From assembly GCA_014382365.1 (NCBI GenBank), contig JACNJW010000050.1, positions 1-64,000 on the forward strand: DNA of 64,000 nt, in the 5' to 3' direction. The translations under genes and the position numbers were made by a program. Of this stretch, positions 19,855 to 30,000 are shown piece after piece; position 1 is the stretch's first letter, and each line of letters begins with the position of its first letter. Below the pieces are notes generated by a model. It worked only from the letters and a program-made list of their open reading frames with translations, ran no database searches and had not been told where the DNA came from. The DNA comes from SAR324 cluster bacterium (GTDB lineage: Bacteria > SAR324 > NAC60-12).

Positions 19855-20817
19855 ATGCAAATTCAAGCACAGAAAAAAATGAAATTTTTGCTGCAGCTTT
19901 CTCTTTGGAAATTACTACTTCTGCTTTTACTTGTTCTCTCTGCCTGTGGTGATCTGGTAAGTGAGTCCGATACAGGTGCCTGCAACAATGCACTTGATGC
20001 CAGAAATTATACCAAAGCACTGTCGGTATGTACTTCAAGAAAAGATAAAGCTTCAGCATATATGGGTATAGCTGGCTACGATATCGTAAATTTGTTAAAA
20101 TCATCCGGAACATCAACCACAGCCTATACTGCACCTTCTGGAGTGAGTTTAGGTACAGATGATGTTTCCGGAGCATCAATTTTGAATATTCTCCAGTTGA
20201 GTGTGGCAAAAATTGCTGATGCAGCAACACGTGCAACTGCAATTACAAATTCAAAAACAAATCTCGATAGTGCGTCTGCGCTTCTGCATCCTTATCTGAG
20301 TGATAACAGTTCACCTTTGAGTACAGATGAAATATTCCTGGACACTTTTGCAATTGCATTTGCAATGCAGTTAAACCAGTTAATTGTTTATGACAATGCA
20401 ACTACCAGTACCAGCTCTGCCCCAAGCGGTTCTGCGGGCGGCCTGACCTGTCCTGCTGTTAGCGGTGCAGACGGCAGTGAAGCACAGGTAATGCTCATTG
20501 CAATGGACGGTCACCTCTGGTCTTCAGAAAGAGACGGAATGCAGTGTACGCGCATGAAAAATGCAATTGATGCTCTCAGTGAAAGTGATCAGGCTGCAGT
20601 TTTAATAGAATTAAGCACCTGGGCTTCCGCTGGCGGTCTGCTGCCTTCTGCAATTAGGACCGCAGTTTGTGACCCACTCGCTTCTCTGACTTCTTATCTC
20701 ACCAAACTGGGTGAATCCACTGCAAAACTAACTCTTTCAGGTGACAATACAAAGGCCATTACAAATGCACAAACATCCACCAACACCTTACTCAAAACTG
20801 TAGGTTGCAAAGAATAA
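19855..20817 (+). CDS. Secreted lipoprotein of unknown function
   Basis: A 320-residue protein with a lipoprotein signal: a lysine-rich start, a long leucine helix, and the lipobox LSAC at about residue 31. The mature part has one visible TPR-like stretch near the N-terminus (NALDARNYTKALSVCTSRKDKASAYMGIAGYD), several cysteines that may form disulfides, and a Ser/Thr/Gly-rich region around residue 180. It follows the beta-barrel gene by two bases, so translation is likely coupled and a barrel-lipoprotein pair is plausible. No family recognised. Confidence 0.75.
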   Translation: MQIQAQKKMKFLLQLSLWKLLLLLLLVLSACGDLVSESDTGACNNALDARNYTKALSVCTSRKDKASAYMGIAGYDIVNLLKSSGTSTTAYTAPSGVSLGTDDVSGASILNILQLSVAKIADAATRATAITNSKTNLDSASALLHPYLSDNSSPLSTDEIFLDTFAIAFAMQLNQLIVYDNATTSTSSAPSGSAGGLTCPAVSGADGSEAQVMLIAMDGHLWSSERDGMQCTRMKNAIDALSESDQAAVLIELSTWASAGGLLPSAIRTAVCDPLASLTSYLTKLGESTAKLTLSGDNTKAITNAQTSTNTLLKTVGCKE

Positions 20818-20859
20818 CTGTACTGCTCCATAAAAATAAATTTTGCTTCCAATTAAATA

Positions 20860-23028
20860 ATGAGACATTCTAAAAATAATTCTAACCCAGGTATTGATGA
20901 CTGGGAAAAACAGGCTGAACAGGAATTAAAAGGTAAACCTCTTTCTTCAATTAATTGGGAAACGCCGGAGGAGATTGAGATCAAAGCTTTTTATTCTGCA
21001 GAGGATCTGGAAAAATTCGGCTACAAAGAAACTCTTTCCGGTTTCTTTCCCTTTACCCGCGGCCCACGTTCGACGATGTATGCAGGACGTCCCTGGACAA
21101 TTCGGCAGTATGCAGGATTTTCAACTGCAGAAGAATCGAATGCCTTTTACCGTAAAAATTTAGCAGCCGGACAAAAAGGGCTCAGCGTGGCTTTTGATCT
21201 TGCAACACACCGCGGTTATGATTCCGATCATCCGCGGGTCGTGGGCGATGTCGGCAAAGCAGGAGTTGCCATTGATTCAGTGGAAGATATGAAAATCCTG
21301 TTTGAGCAAATTCCGCTCAACCAAATGTCAGTTTCAATGACCATGAACGGCGCAGTTTTGCCGGTTTTGGCAGCCTATATTGTGGCTGCAGAAGAACAGG
21401 GAGTTGAGCAGGAACAACTCAGCGGCACAATTCAAAATGATATTCTCAAGGAATTCATGGTCCGCAACACCTACATTTATCCACCGTCTGCATCAATGCG
21501 TATTATAGGAGATATCATCCAGCACACCAGTGCAAAAATGCCGCGCTATAATTCGATCAGTATCAGCGGTTATCACATTCAGGAAGCCGGAGCAACAGCC
21601 GTGCAGGAACTGGCTTTTACTTTAGCAGACGGACTGGAATATGTGCGGGCCGCTTTGGAACGTGGAATGCCGATTGACAGTTTTGCACCGCGTCTTTCTT
21701 TTTTCTTTGGAATCGGTATGAATTTTTTCATGGAAATTGCCAAATTACGTGCAGCACGTTATTTGTGGGCCAACATGATTCAACCCTTTGGACCTGAGAA
21801 AACGCAATCCATGATGTTACGGACTCACTGCCAGACTTCAGGCTGGAGCCTGACAGAACAGGATCCATACAACAACATTGTGCGGACAACCATCGAAGCC
21901 CTTGCTGCAACACTTGGTGGAACACAGTCTCTGCACACCAATGCTTTTGATGAAGCACTTGGTCTGCCCACCGAAACTTCTGCACGAGTGGCCCGGAATA
22001 CACAGTTGATTCTACAGGAAGAAGCCGGAATCCCACACGTTGTTGATCCGTTTGGCGGTTCATATTTTATGGAATCGTTGACTAATTCACTGATTGATGA
22101 AACCACAAAACTGCTGGCTGAAGTGGAAAAACTGGGAGGTATGACAAAAGCAGTTGAATCCGGGATGCCCAAGCAAAGAATTGAAGCTGCAGCAGCACGG
22201 AGGCAGGCTCTGATTGACCAGGGAGAAGAAGTAATTGTCGGCGTCAATAAATATCGGGCAGAAGAAGCAGAGGCAGTTGAAGTTCGTCAGATTGACAACA
22301 CTGCAGTCCGCAATTCCCAAATAGAGCGTTTGCAGAGAGTCCGCAAAAACAGGAATCAGCACCAAGTCGAAACTGCTTTGCAGGCACTGACGCAGGCAGC
22401 AGAATCCACAAACGGATCCGAAACGGAAAATTTACTGGCCCTCTCAATCGAGGCCATGCGGGTCCGGGCAACTGTCGGAGAAGTTTCTGCAGCACTGGAA
22501 AAAATATGGGGACGCTACAAGGCTCCGATTCAGTCCATTTCAGGAGTTTATGCAGGAGCATTTCCGGACCAGCAGGAAATTGCAGCGGTACGTCAAGAAG
22601 TTAATTCATTTGCAAAAATAGCTGGGAGGCGTCCGCGCATTATGGTTGCCAAAATGGGACAGGACGGACATGACCGCGGCGCAAAAGTGATTGCCACAGC
22701 ATTTGCGGACCTCGGTTTTGATGTGGACATTGGACCCTTGTTTCAAACACCAGAAGAAGTGGTTAAGCAGTCAATCGAAAACGATGTGCACGTAATTGGA
22801 GTTTCATCACAGGCTGCAGGACACAAAACTCTCATTGAACAGTTGATGAATAATTTGCGTCAGGAGAATGCTGCTGATATCGTGGTTGTTGCAGGAGGAG
22901 TGATTCCTCCGCAGGATTATGATTTTTTGAAAAAGCTGGGAGTTGCCTGTATTTTTGGACCAGGTACTCCGATTCCACAGGCTGCACGAGAGGTCTTGTC
23001 GGCAGTTGAAAATAATTTAAATAGCTAA
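20860..23028 (+). CDS. Methylmalonyl-CoA mutase, catalytic subunit with B12 domain
   Basis: A 722-residue adenosylcobalamin enzyme converting methylmalonyl-CoA and succinyl-CoA. The N-terminal TIM barrel carries the substrate-binding signature ([22 protein letters not shown], then [17 protein letters not shown]). The C-terminal B12 domain has the base-off histidine in [13 protein letters not shown], plus GVSSQAAGH and [12 protein letters not shown]. Both domains are in one chain, as in the MutB/ScpA catalytic subunit; no small MutA-like partner is next to it. The MeaB chaperone gene follows 12 bases later. Together they serve propionate or odd-chain fatty-acid use, or make methylmalonyl-CoA. 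Confidence 0.95.
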   Translation: MRHSKNNSNPGIDDWEKQAEQELKGKPLSSINWETPEEIEIKAFYSAEDLEKFGYKETLSGFFPFTRGPRSTMYAGRPWTIRQYAGFSTAEESNAFYRKNLAAGQKGLSVAFDLATHRGYDSDHPRVVGDVGKAGVAIDSVEDMKILFEQIPLNQMSVSMTMNGAVLPVLAAYIVAAEEQGVEQEQLSGTIQNDILKEFMVRNTYIYPPSASMRIIGDIIQHTSAKMPRYNSISISGYHIQEAGATAVQELAFTLADGLEYVRAALERGMPIDSFAPRLSFFFGIGMNFFMEIAKLRAARYLWANMIQPFGPEKTQSMMLRTHCQTSGWSLTEQDPYNNIVRTTIEALAATLGGTQSLHTNAFDEALGLPTETSARVARNTQLILQEEAGIPHVVDPFGGSYFMESLTNSLIDETTKLLAEVEKLGGMTKAVESGMPKQRIEAAAARRQALIDQGEEVIVGVNKYRAEEAEAVEVRQIDNTAVRNSQIERLQRVRKNRNQHQVETALQALTQAAESTNGSETENLLALSIEAMRVRATVGEVSAALEKIWGRYKAPIQSISGVYAGAFPDQQEIAAVRQEVNSFAKIAGRRPRIMVAKMGQDGHDRGAKVIATAFADLGFDVDIGPLFQTPEEVVKQSIENDVHVIGVSSQAAGHKTLIEQLMNNLRQENAADIVVVAGGVIPPQDYDFLKKLGVACIFGPGTPIPQAAREVLSAVENNLNS

Positions 23029-23040
23029 AACCTCAGCAAA

Positions 23041-24021
23041 ATGGAGCAAAATACAGTACCTGATCTGGAAGAAATTCTTCAGGGAAACCGCCGCGCAGTT
23101 GCCAAAGCAATCACTTTGCTGGAAAGTACCAGACCTGATTCTCTGCAGCAGGGACAGGCTCTGCTTGAGTCGTTATTACCACATGCAGGTAAGTCTCTGC
23201 GGATTGGCATAACCGGAGTACCAGGTGTTGGAAAAAGTACTTTCATTGAAGCATTTGGATTGTATTTAATTGAGCAGGGAAAACGGGTTGCCGTGCTGGC
23301 TGTTGATCCCAGCAGTCCAATTACAGGTGGAAGCATCATGGGTGATAAAACACGCATGAGTGAACTGGCACTGCATCCTCAGGCTTTTATCCGCCCCTCT
23401 CCTTCTTCCGGAATGCTGGGTGGTGTTGCCAGAAAAACGCGTGAAACTGTTTTGATTTGCGAAGCTGCAGGCTACGATATTATTATTGTCGAAACAGTTG
23501 GAGTTGGTCAGTCTGAAACTTTGGTTGCTTCAATGGTGGATCTGTTTTTACTGCTGATGCTGCCGAATGCCGGTGATGAACTGCAGGGTATTAAAAAAGG
23601 TGTGCTGGAACTGGCAGATCTGGTTGTAATCAATAAATCCGATGGTATACAGGAGTCTCTGGCAATAACTGCACAAGCGGAATACCGCAAGGCACTGCAC
23701 CTGCTTTCTCCTGCCAAAACCAGCTGGACTCCACAGATTTTACGCAGCAGTGCCCTGGAAAAACGGGGGATGGATACAATCTGGGAATCTGTCAACGACT
23801 ACCAAAACGCACTTCAGAAGTCTGGTGAGTGGTTAGAACAACGACAAGCACAAACCGGAAAATGGCTCTGGTCACTGGTGGAGGAAGCATTACTGAATGA
23901 TTTCCAAAAACATCCCGCTCTGCATGACCTGATTCCTGTACTGGAAACTGCAGTCAGTTCCGGAAAAATACTGCCTACAACTGCAGCCGCACAACTGCTG
24001 GAATCCTGGCAGTCACGCTAA
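23041..24021 (+). CDS. meaB: MeaB/ArgK-type GTPase, mutase chaperone
   Basis: A 326-residue G3E-type P-loop GTPase that guards methylmalonyl-CoA mutase, gating cofactor loading and protecting it from inactivation. Walker A is [18 protein letters not shown], switch and Walker B parts are [22 protein letters not shown] and [14 protein letters not shown], and the base-specificity motif is VINKSDG. Length and motif order match MeaB. It is cotranscribed with the mutase. Confidence 0.95.
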   Translation: MEQNTVPDLEEILQGNRRAVAKAITLLESTRPDSLQQGQALLESLLPHAGKSLRIGITGVPGVGKSTFIEAFGLYLIEQGKRVAVLAVDPSSPITGGSIMGDKTRMSELALHPQAFIRPSPSSGMLGGVARKTRETVLICEAAGYDIIIVETVGVGQSETLVASMVDLFLLLMLPNAGDELQGIKKGVLELADLVVINKSDGIQESLAITAQAEYRKALHLLSPAKTSWTPQILRSSALEKRGMDTIWESVNDYQNALQKSGEWLEQRQAQTGKWLWSLVEEALLNDFQKHPALHDLIPVLETAVSSGKILPTTAAAQLLESWQSR

Positions 24022-24625
24022 ATAATGTTTTTAATCCGTTCCGAATTTGATCCGGAATCCAGCAGAATTTTTGGAACATGATGGATAATATTTTTTTAGA
24101 ATTATATTTCGTGTACCCCAAATTATGTATTCATTAGCAGAAAAAAATTAAGTATTGTGTCCCACTTAATTTTCAAATATTATTCCAAAGACGGATCTTC
24201 TTTTTCTCTTGGAAATGTAGACAATTTTACTGTTGGTTACAGTACAACTCTTGACTGCAGTAATTGATATTGTAAAGTTACAGAATCAACTAATATCACA
24301 GGGTTACTGCTCGACTCTCATTTATAATTCCAGCGGTTGGCAAGCCTTGCTGGCTAGAATAATAGTGGACAGAAAAAAGTGAAGTGCTGTACATTCATTA
24401 GAGCCTGAATAGTATTAAATGAGTATGTGAAAGTGATTGTATCAGTTAATGATGAAATGGGCTCAATGCTATTGAGGTTTTTTTTTGCTTTGGATGTTTA
24501 TTGAAAATTGATGCTCGTTAAAATTGACATCATTGACGATAAATAAATTGATGAAAGTAAAAAAAGGGAATCAAGAATGACGGAGATCAGGCGGCGACTG
24601 GAAAATCCAAAGGATCTTAAGTAGC
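24022..24625. other. Long intergenic region with possible gene remnant
   Basis: 604 bases without a credible complete gene. One stretch (24100-24267, plus strand) stays open without an ATG and reads like real protein in its second half (YSKDGSSFSLGNVDNF then TVGYSTTLDCSN, stop), and the same frame stays open after the stop to about 24327. This may be the decayed end of a lost gene; the family is not recognised. A terminator-like hairpin follows at 24462-24487. Confidence 0.35.
24462..24487 (+). terminator. Rho-independent terminator-like hairpin
   Basis: CTCAAT (24462-24467) pairs with ATTGAG (24471-24476) around a GCT loop, followed by one G and a run of nine T. The stem is short and AT-rich but correctly placed for plus-strand transcripts. 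It lies 440 bases after meaB, so it either ends a long 3' UTR or belongs to a small RNA or lost gene in this spacer. Confidence 0.5.
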
Positions 24626-24701
24626 TGGCTCCCCAAGCCGGACTCGAACCAGCGACCCGATGATTAACAGTCATCTGCTCTACCAACTGAGCTATTGGGG
24701 A
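24626..24701 (-). tRNA. tRNA-Asn(GUU)
   Basis: On the minus strand, a complete 76-nt cloverleaf: the acceptor starts TCCCCAATAGC, the D arm is AGCTCAGTTGGTAGAGC, the anticodon loop is CTGTTAA (anticodon GUU), the T arm is GGTTCGAGTCC, and CCA is encoded at the 3' end (24626-24628). Confidence 0.97.
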
Positions 24702-24806
24702 ACAATATCAGCTTTGTTTGCTTAAATAAAATTAAATGATTTTGTTTAGAGTTTCAAGATATTTTTAATCAAACACTATTTTAAGCTACTGCTTAGCAGG
24801 AATAAC

Positions 24807-24836
24807 TTGCAACAGCAATTTAAATTACGCTATAAT
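24807..24836 (+). promoter_or_regulatory. Candidate sigma-70 promoter for the pfa genes
   Basis: TTGCAA (24807-24812, 4 of 6 matches to the -35 consensus) and a perfect TATAAT (24831-24836) are separated by 18 bases. This would start transcription near 24843 and leave a 5' leader of roughly 155 bases before the pfaA ATG at 25001. No experimental support; AT-rich DNA yields chance matches. Confidence 0.45.
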
Positions 24837-25000
24837 TACGAGATTGCGCAATTTATTATTACTTTGTTTTCGGCATGAAGCTTGAACGTTAAAGAACTCC
24901 TGCAATGTTGCTTCCTGCTTGCTAACATTCTGGGACAAAACACGGTCTGCCTCCACACAACTTTGAACAAACCGGAAAGTCACCAGAAACAAAAACAAGA

Positions 25001-28000
25001 ATGACCGCCAAAACTTCCCGCAAAACCGAATCTCAAGACATGCTGAATGCCAGAATGCACAACCGCCCAATCGCGATTGTCGGCATGTCTGCATTGTTTC
25101 CTGACGCCCCAAATTTACATCAGTACTGGGACAATATTATCAATAAAATTGACAGCATCATTGATGTCCCAAAATCACGCTGGAATATTGAGGATTATTA
25201 CGACATGGACTCCGATGCACCGGACAAGACCTACTGCCGACGCGGCGGTTTCCTGCCGGACATTGATTTTAATCCAATGGAGTTTGGAATTCCACCAAAC
25301 ATTCTGGAGGTCACCGATGTAACTCAACTGCTGGGACTGCTCGTTGCAAAATCTGCAATGAAAGATGCCGGTTATGGAGAAACAAGTGATGAAGTGCTGG
25401 ATGCAACAGGTGTGATACTTGGAGTGACTTCAGGTTTAAAACTGCTGGGTTCCCTGACTTCACGGCTGCAGTATCCAATCTGGGAAAAAGTTTTACGGCG
25501 CAGCGGTGTCTCAGAAAGTGATACCGGAAAAATTATAGAAAAAATAAAAAAGGCTTATGTCCGCTGGGAAGAAAACTCCTTTCCTGGACTGCTGGGAAAT
25601 GTAATTGCCGGACGAATTGCCAACCGCCTCAATCTCGGTGGTACAAACTGTACAGTTGATGCTGCCTGTGCCAGCTCATTCAGTGCCATGAAAATGGCAA
25701 TCAGCGACTTGTTGGAATACCGCTCGGAAATGATGATTGCCGGCGGTGTTGATGCAGACAATTCGCCCTTAATGTACATGTGTTTCAGCAAAACGCCAGC
25801 TTTCACTAAAGGCGATAATCCCAAACCATTCGATGAGGATTCCGGTGGTGTGATGATTGGTGAAGGCATGGGAATGGTCGTGCTTAAACGTCTGGAAGAT
25901 GCTGAACGGGACGGCGACCGCATCTATGCAGTTGTCAAGGGTGTCGGCACATCCAGTGACGGAAAATTCAAAAGCATTTATGCACCGCGTTCCGGAGGTC
26001 AGGCCAAAGCTCTGCGCAGGGCATATGAAGATGCTAATGTGGAGCATTTGAGCATTGGTATGCTTGAAGCACACGGAACCGGAACTGCTGCAGGTGATGC
26101 TGCAGAATTTGAAGGCTTAAAAGAAGTATTTGCAGAAACTGCTGCAAAAAAATCTGGTTATCCGGATTTCCAGCACATTGCACTCGGCAGTATAAAATCT
26201 CAAATTGGACACACCAAAGCTGCTGCAGGAATTGCCGGTTTGATCAAAACAACACTTGCCCTGCACCACAAAGTTCTCCCTCCAACAATTAATATCGCAC
26301 AACCCAGTAAAAAGCTGGGTATCGAAAACACTCCTTTTTATCTAAATACAGAACCTCGTCCATGGATCACTGATGGTGAACCAAGACGTGCAGGAGTGAG
26401 TGCCTTTGGATTTGGCGGAACTAATTTTCATTATGTTTTAGAAGAATTTCAGACAGAACACAGCTCTGCATTCCGGATGCACAAAACGCCGCAGTGTGTT
26501 TTCCTCTCGGCTGCTACGCCAAAAGAACTGGACAAAGCCTGTAACGATTTACTCTCGGAATTAGCAACAGAAGGTGCAGCAGAACGTCATCATAAATTAC
26601 TGGAAAGCTCACGGAAAAATTCGATTCCTAAAAAACATGCCCGCCTGGGATTTGTAACAGAATCTCTGGAAAACACAGTGGAACTGCTGGGACAGGCGAT
26701 TTCTACACTTGAAAGCAAAACAGCTGATGCTGAATGGAACGTCAAAGGTATCAGCTACCGTGAAAAAGCCCTCGAAACAAAAGCAAAAGTTGTTGCTCTT
26801 TTTTCCGGACAGGGTTCGCAGTACATGAATATGGCAAAGGAATTATTTTTTAATTTTCCTGTCATGACTGCACCATACAGGGCACTGGACAAACTTTTTA
26901 CAGAAAAAAACGGCAGCACTGCCGCAGCCAGACCTTTATCTGATTTAGTATTTCCAATTGCAGTTTTTGATGAAGAGCAACTTGAGGCACAGCAGGCACA
27001 ACTGCAGCTGACCGAAAATGTACAGCCCGCAATAGGTGGAATCAGTGCCGGACTTTTCCGGATTGCCCGTGATGCAGGACTTCAGATTGATTTTGCAGCA
27101 GGACACAGTTTTGGCGAACTGACTGCACTCTGGGCAGCAGGAGTGCTGGCTGAAGAAGATTATTACAAACTGGCCTATGCCCGCGGACAGGCAATGGCAG
27201 CACCGGATGATCCGGATTTTGATGCCGGCAGCATGTTGGCAGTGATGGGCAAGGTTGAGAAACTTGAACAGGATCTCACTGATTTTCCTGATGTCGTAAT
27301 GGCAAATTTGAATTCCAAAAAGCAGGTTGTGCTGGCAGGACCAACTGCAGACATTTTGAAAGCACATGATGCACTCAAAGCCAAAAAATACACGGTTGTA
27401 AAACTTCCGGTTTCTGCAGCATTTCATACTCCGTTGGTTGGTCATGCACAGAAGCCCTTTGCAAAAGCAATCCGCTCTGTAAAATTCAATAAACCTCAGG
27501 TTCCGGTTTATTCTAATGCGACTGCAAAAGCATATCCTGCGACTGCAAAAACAATTCAAAAACAACTTGAATCACATATCCTGAATTCAGTCCGTTTTCG
27601 TGAAGAAATCGAAAATATACATGCTGACGGCGGCCGGATTTTTATTGAGTTTGGTCCCAAGAATGTTTTGACCAAATTAGTCGATAATATTCTTGCCGGA
27701 AAAGAATATACTGCTGTTGCTCTGAATGAGAATCCCAAGAAAGACAGTGATCAACTGCTACGGCAGGCAATGGTCAAACTCTGTGTGATTGGACTGCCAC
27801 TGCAGAATTTTGATCCATTTGCACTGCCTGCACAGGAAGCGCCGGTCAAAAAATCTCCCATGAATATCAGTCTTAACGGTACAAATTATGTCAGTGAGGC
27901 AACACGTCAGGATTTCGAAAATGCACTGAATGACGGTTTTCAGGTGAATAAACCGGCTGCTGCTCAAATTTCAAATGCTGCAGCAATTACTACTGAAGCG

Positions 28001-29992
28001 ACAACTGATTCCGACAGTGAAATATCGGTACCGGCTGCTCTGCCTTTGAAAACTGAAGCAGCAAAACAAGGACCCGCAAATACTATTACTATGAGCAAGC
28101 AACAATCTACTCCTCAACAAAATGCTGCACCTGTCCGGACACTGGAAACAGTTGAACAAAATCTCTCCGGATTTTACCTGCATCAAAACGAAACCTTACA
28201 GGTCCACCGGCAATATCTGGATCAGCAGGCAGAATACGCACGAACCGTTTACCAGTTGATGCAGCAACGGATCGAACTTGCAGCACAAGGTATCGCAATT
28301 CCACAGGAAGTTGATCAGCAGATGCAGATGTTCCATGCACATCAGAGTGATACATTAAGGGTGCACGAACAGTACTTAGGTCAGCAGTCAGAACAAACTC
28401 AATCTGCTTTAAAAATCACATCACAACAAATGGGCAGTTCTGCTCAACTACTGAGCTCTGCTCCTGCAGTTGCTCCGGCTGTTCAAAAACCGGCCGCAAT
28501 TGCGGTACCTGTATCCGCACCTGTCACGGCAGCTCCAATGCCTGCTCCGGTACAAACTCCTCCGGTTTCAATACCAAGCCCTGCAGCAGACAAACCGCAG
28601 CCGGCAGTAATTTCTCAGCCTGTGAACAAACCAGCAGCAGTAGTTTCAGCAGTCTCTGCTGAAGACGTAACTGCAGCAATGCTCGCAATTGTTGGTGAAA
28701 AAACCGGCTACCCACAGGAAATGCTCGAACTGAGTATGGATATGGAATCAGATCTTGGAATTGACTCCATCAAACGGGTTGAAATTCTTGGTGCAGTACA
28801 GGATCAGCTTCCTGAACTGCCGGAAGTACCCGGTGACGAGTTGGCGGAAATGAGGACTCTTGGGGAAATTGTGACACGTCTGCAGAGCAAACTTGGAGGT
28901 TCTGCTGCGGAACAGACACCGGTAACGATTTCAGCTGCAGCACCTGCAGCAACTGTGGCAGCAGTTTCGACAGTCTCTTCTGAAGACGTAACTGCAGCAA
29001 TGCTCGCAATTGTTGGCGAAAAAACCGGTTATCCACAGGAAATGCTCGAACTCAGCATGGACATGGAGTCAGACCTTGGAATTGATTCAATCAAACGGGT
29101 TGAAATTCTTGGTGCAGTACAGGATCAGCTTCCTGAACTACCGGAAGTGCCCGGTGACGAATTAGCGGAAATGAGGACTCTTGGCGAAATAGTAACGCAT
29201 CTGCAAAGCAAACTCGGCGGCAATTCGGCTGAAACTGCAGCTGAAATTTCGTCTCCAGAAACAACTCCGGATTCAGCTTTAAACACTGCTTCGTCTGCAG
29301 CTGACACTCAGTCAGATCCCGGTCCGGTTTTTATGTCTATCATTAGTGAAAAAACCGGTTATCCTGCAGAAATGCTGGAACCGAGTATGGACATGGAAGC
29401 AGATCTTGGTATTGATTCAATCAAACGTGTTGAAATAATGTGGGCACTGCAGGAACAGTTTCAGGATTTACCGCAAATTGCTGCAAATGATATTGCAGAA
29501 CTGCGGACTGTTGGTCAAATAATTGAGCACATTAAAACTCTTTTACCTGTATCTGCAGGTAATGCTGCTCAAAACGAAACTGCACTAAGTTCAACACCTG
29601 AACCTGCTGCGACAACATCAGTTTCTTCCGGCGGAAATGGAAACGGCAGTGCTGCTACAGGTACCTCAGACTCTGCCCCCGGTGAAATAGCACCCGCACT
29701 GCTGGCAATCATTGCCGAAAAAACCGGTTATCCTGCAGAAATGCTGGAACTGAATATGGACATGGAAGCAGATCTTGGTATTGATTCAATCAAACGTGTT
29801 GAAATAATGTGGGCACTGCAGGAACAACTCCCCCATCTTCCACAGGTCAGCGGCAGCGAAATTGGAGAACTGCGAACCTTGAAGGAAATTGTTGAACATT
29901 TGAATTCTCTTGCACCGTCTGAAGGCGGTGGAACTGCAATTATTCCTGCACCTGTTTCTGCAGATTCAGACTCTGTAAAAAAAAACTCCTAA
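25001..29992 (+). CDS. pfaA: PfaA-type lipid synthase, N-terminal part (KS-MAT-4xACP)
   Basis: 1663 residues of an iterative type I polyketide/fatty-acid synthase of the Pfa family. The ketosynthase (about 20-475) has C223 in DAACASS, H358 in EAHGTGT and H404 in GHTKAAAG. The malonyl transferase (about 590-900) has S703 in GHSFGELTALW. A linker follows with two copies of a HQxxTLxVHxQYL motif. Four acyl carrier domains have LGIDSIKRVEI with phosphopantetheine serines S1256, S1363, S1473 and S1596. The frame stops at 29990-29992 just where full-length PfaA would run on into its ketoreductase. That domain is in the -1 frame right behind an A9 run (next entries). Joined, the protein is about 2500 residues, the normal PfaA size. 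A candidate promoter lies at 24807-24836. Confidence 0.93.
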   Translation: MTAKTSRKTESQDMLNARMHNRPIAIVGMSALFPDAPNLHQYWDNIINKIDSIIDVPKSRWNIEDYYDMDSDAPDKTYCRRGGFLPDIDFNPMEFGIPPNILEVTDVTQLLGLLVAKSAMKDAGYGETSDEVLDATGVILGVTSGLKLLGSLTSRLQYPIWEKVLRRSGVSESDTGKIIEKIKKAYVRWEENSFPGLLGNVIAGRIANRLNLGGTNCTVDAACASSFSAMKMAISDLLEYRSEMMIAGGVDADNSPLMYMCFSKTPAFTKGDNPKPFDEDSGGVMIGEGMGMVVLKRLEDAERDGDRIYAVVKGVGTSSDGKFKSIYAPRSGGQAKALRRAYEDANVEHLSIGMLEAHGTGTAAGDAAEFEGLKEVFAETAAKKSGYPDFQHIALGSIKSQIGHTKAAAGIAGLIKTTLALHHKVLPPTINIAQPSKKLGIENTPFYLNTEPRPWITDGEPRRAGVSAFGFGGTNFHYVLEEFQTEHSSAFRMHKTPQCVFLSAATPKELDKACNDLLSELATEGAAERHHKLLESSRKNSIPKKHARLGFVTESLENTVELLGQAISTLESKTADAEWNVKGISYREKALETKAKVVALFSGQGSQYMNMAKELFFNFPVMTAPYRALDKLFTEKNGSTAAARPLSDLVFPIAVFDEEQLEAQQAQLQLTENVQPAIGGISAGLFRIARDAGLQIDFAAGHSFGELTALWAAGVLAEEDYYKLAYARGQAMAAPDDPDFDAGSMLAVMGKVEKLEQDLTDFPDVVMANLNSKKQVVLAGPTADILKAHDALKAKKYTVVKLPVSAAFHTPLVGHAQKPFAKAIRSVKFNKPQVPVYSNATAKAYPATAKTIQKQLESHILNSVRFREEIENIHADGGRIFIEFGPKNVLTKLVDNILAGKEYTAVALNENPKKDSDQLLRQAMVKLCVIGLPLQNFDPFALPAQEAPVKKSPMNISLNGTNYVSEATRQDFENALNDGFQVNKPAAAQISNAAAITTEATTDSDSEISVPAALPLKTEAAKQGPANTITMSKQQSTPQQNAAPVRTLETVEQNLSGFYLHQNETLQVHRQYLDQQAEYARTVYQLMQQRIELAAQGIAIPQEVDQQMQMFHAHQSDTLRVHEQYLGQQSEQTQSALKITSQQMGSSAQLLSSAPAVAPAVQKPAAIAVPVSAPVTAAPMPAPVQTPPVSIPSPAADKPQPAVISQPVNKPAAVVSAVSAEDVTAAMLAIVGEKTGYPQEMLELSMDMESDLGIDSIKRVEILGAVQDQLPELPEVPGDELAEMRTLGEIVTRLQSKLGGSAAEQTPVTISAAAPAATVAAVSTVSSEDVTAAMLAIVGEKTGYPQEMLELSMDMESDLGIDSIKRVEILGAVQDQLPELPEVPGDELAEMRTLGEIVTHLQSKLGGNSAETAAEISSPETTPDSALNTASSAADTQSDPGPVFMSIISEKTGYPAEMLEPSMDMEADLGIDSIKRVEIMWALQEQFQDLPQIAANDIAELRTVGQIIEHIKTLLPVSAGNAAQNETALSSTPEPAATTSVSSGGNGNGSAATGTSDSAPGEIAPALLAIIAEKTGYPAEMLELNMDMEADLGIDSIKRVEIMWALQEQLPHLPQVSGSEIGELRTLKEIVEHLNSLAPSEGGGTAIIPAPVSADSDSVKKNS
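28653..29220 (+). repeat. Tandem duplicated ACP1/ACP2 DNA
   Basis: Two near-identical coding copies, about 28653-28899 and 28974-29220, repeat at a 321-base (107-codon) offset. Both encode GDELAEMRTLGEIVT and LSMDMESDLGIDSIKR, with a divergent Ala/Pro/Ser-rich linker between them. This is a recent duplication or gene conversion within the carrier array. Confidence 0.85.
29351..29830 (+). repeat. Tandem duplicated ACP3/ACP4 DNA
   Basis: Copies starting near 29354 and 29723 repeat at a 369-base (123-codon) offset and share about 105 nearly identical bases across the carrier serine. Both encode the variant KRVEIMWALQEQ instead of the KRVEILGAVQDQ of ACP1/2. The array thus consists of two sibling pairs. 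Confidence 0.8.
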
Positions 29993-30000
29993 AAAAGAGT
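29975..30000 (+). other. Frameshift site in pfaA: A9 run with slippery heptamer
   Basis: In the frame of the upstream part the codons are GTA AAA AAA AAC TCC TAA. This holds the heptamer A-AAA-AAC in exactly the phase used for -1 slippage. A -1 shift continues CTC CTA AAA AAG AGT and opens the frame of the ketoreductase part without any stop. A second A-AAA-AAG follows in the new frame, and AACTC/GAGTT could form a small hairpin across the site. A tenth A in the run would restore the frame equally well, so a homopolymer error or a real indel is as likely as programmed recoding. Confidence 0.7.

Noticed and set aside
19601..20242. 213-residue minus-strand open frame
   Set aside because: It spans the end of the barrel gene and the start of the lipoprotein gene antisense, has no recognisable features, and both genes underneath have signal peptides and coherent sequence.
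24039..24057. TTCCG/CGGAA stem just after meaB as terminator
   Set aside because: Five pairs, no T-run directly behind it, so too weak to call.
26945..27565. 206-residue minus-strand open frame
   Set aside because: Antisense to the conserved MAT domain of pfaA; cysteine- and phenylalanine-rich composition typical of a shadow of AT-ending codons.
28653..29830. CRISPR-like or mobile repeat array
   Set aside because: The periodic repeats are in-frame acyl carrier domains with conserved LGIDSIKR serines, not short direct repeats with spacers.
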